DNA from: Megasphaera lornae
Lineage (GTDB): Bacteria > Bacillota > Negativicutes > Veillonellales > Megasphaeraceae
Assembly (NCBI RefSeq): GCF_000214495.1
Contig: NZ_AFIJ01000008.1
Location: 62,001 to 126,000 of the forward strand
Length of the DNA: 64,000 nucleotides
Direction: 5' to 3'
The position numbers were made by a program, and so were the translations under genes. A model generated the notes under the pieces. It was not told where the DNA came from and ran no database searches. It saw only the letters and a program-made list of their open reading frames with translations. Numbering within the stretch: the stretch's first letter is position 1; every line of letters starts with the position of its first letter. Shown piece after piece: positions 63,458-64,000 of this stretch.

Positions 63458-64000
63458 TTTCTTAATATCCGCTTTGCTCAAATCATCACGGAACAACATA
63501 TCATACAGAGAAAGCTCCTCATCACTTGCAAGGCCTTCACGGACATAGCGTTGTTCCTCTTGGCTCATTTGGTTCGCCAAATCTATCAATTCCATAAAAG
63601 TCTTCTCAATGGTGGCTCTGTCCTGCTCACTATTATACGTATCGATAATTTTCTGATAGCGTTCGTAGTAGTCAATGCGATCAGGATTAGTAAAAAGCAT
63701 ACGGTCAAGTTTCTGCCGGATTACTTCCTCTAAATCCTTCAAAACAAGGTTCTTTTTCTTAATTTTTGCGAACTCTCTGCGAAGAAGGTCAAAGTTAATG
63801 GCACTGATATCAAACCTGCGTGGCGTTTCATGCACCATAGCAGGTGTATGATGAATCTCCACATACTCACTTATAATTCCATTAATTTCAATCATAAGGT
63901 CAGTAGTATTGGTATGCTTACGCTTTTTTTGTAGTTCAGCATAGATAGCGGCGATCGCTTCATACTGCTTGCGAGTATGACCGGTGATATCATCTCTGTC
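63230..64000 (-). CDS. hsdR: Type I restriction enzyme R subunit, C-terminal part (continues beyond the window)
   Basis: The minus-strand frame enters from the right edge (RDDITGHTRKQYEAIAAIYAELQKK ... DLMIEINGIISEYVEIHH) and runs to a stop at 63230. It has the helical C terminus of HsdR (ISAINFDLLRREFAKIKKKNLVLKDLEEVIRQKLDRML, TFMELIDLANQMSQEEQRYVREGL). This region holds the complex with the methylase core; the nuclease and helicase motors would lie beyond 64000. It is open throughout, and its last 75 codons are duplicated twice to the left. Confidence 0.9.
   Translation of the reverse strand, partial: DRDDITGHTRKQYEAIAAIYAELQKKRKHTNTTDLMIEINGIISEYVEIHHTPAMVHETPRRFDISAINFDLLRREFAKIKKKNLVLKDLEEVIRQKLDRMLFTNPDRIDYYERYQKIIDTYNSEQDRATIEKTFMELIDLANQMSQEEQRYVREGLASDEELSLYDMLFRDDLSKADIKKLKEVATSLIRKIKTEIAEFDHWTDKQETKAAIDNLIRDTLWAELPACYDEVSISMYRQQIYEYVYTRYKDGYSLK

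Overview
The window looks like the chromosome of a diderm Firmicute (Negativicutes, Megasphaera/Veillonellaceae-like). Firmicute-style control elements (two T-box leaders, an L13-type leader, Rex, strong AGGAGG ribosome sites) occur beside genes that need an outer membrane (ExbB-ExbD-TonB, type IV pilus genes). The genus is inferred from gene content; no rRNA is present.

Layout. 1-1875: a frameshifted UvrD-type helicase with a DnaQ-like exonuclease domain. 2047-9765: one compact type IV pilus operon (two ATPases, platform, prepilin peptidase, five pilin-like proteins, PilM/N/O-like proteins). 10003-14184: a haem/iron locus (ExbB, ExbD, TonB, flavodoxin, radical-SAM haem-degrading enzyme) behind a Fur-like box. 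14563-31196: housekeeping genes: NADH oxidase, T-box-controlled ilvC and ilvBND, T-box-controlled valS, folC, a small HTH protein, an O-antigen-ligase-like protein, rex, rplM-rpsI, guaA.

31185-48628: an AT-rich integrated element of about 17.4 kb in the 3' end of guaA, bounded by an 18/20-nt repeat. Its left half is a defence cargo: an AlbA_2-type regulator and a giant nuclease-STAND NTPase that resembles antiviral Avs proteins. The middle is the mobility core (XRE regulator, excisionase, broken integrase, broken VapE-like protein, MobC, oriT-like hairpins, relaxase remnant). The right half is a lantibiotic-immunity-type ABC transporter with its two-component system. Several genes here are broken at homopolymer runs, so the element looks non-mobile, unless those indels are sequencing errors.

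48629-50615: probable displaced guaA terminator, a dead transposase, and a lone C5-cytosine methyltransferase between imperfect 50-bp repeats. 50615-59563: tRNA-Arg(ACG), tadA, a TRIC-family channel, a DUF4127 protein, rpsU-yqeY, a long glutamine synthetase behind a terminated leader, and fhs-fchA behind a ZTP-riboswitch-like leader.

59610-64000: a scrambled region of repeated fragments of a type I restriction subunit (hsdR) and of phage terminase and portal genes. Two toxin-antitoxin modules (HigBA-like, DinJ-YafQ-like) sit directly behind the two terminase copies. The intact hsdR 3' end runs off the right edge.
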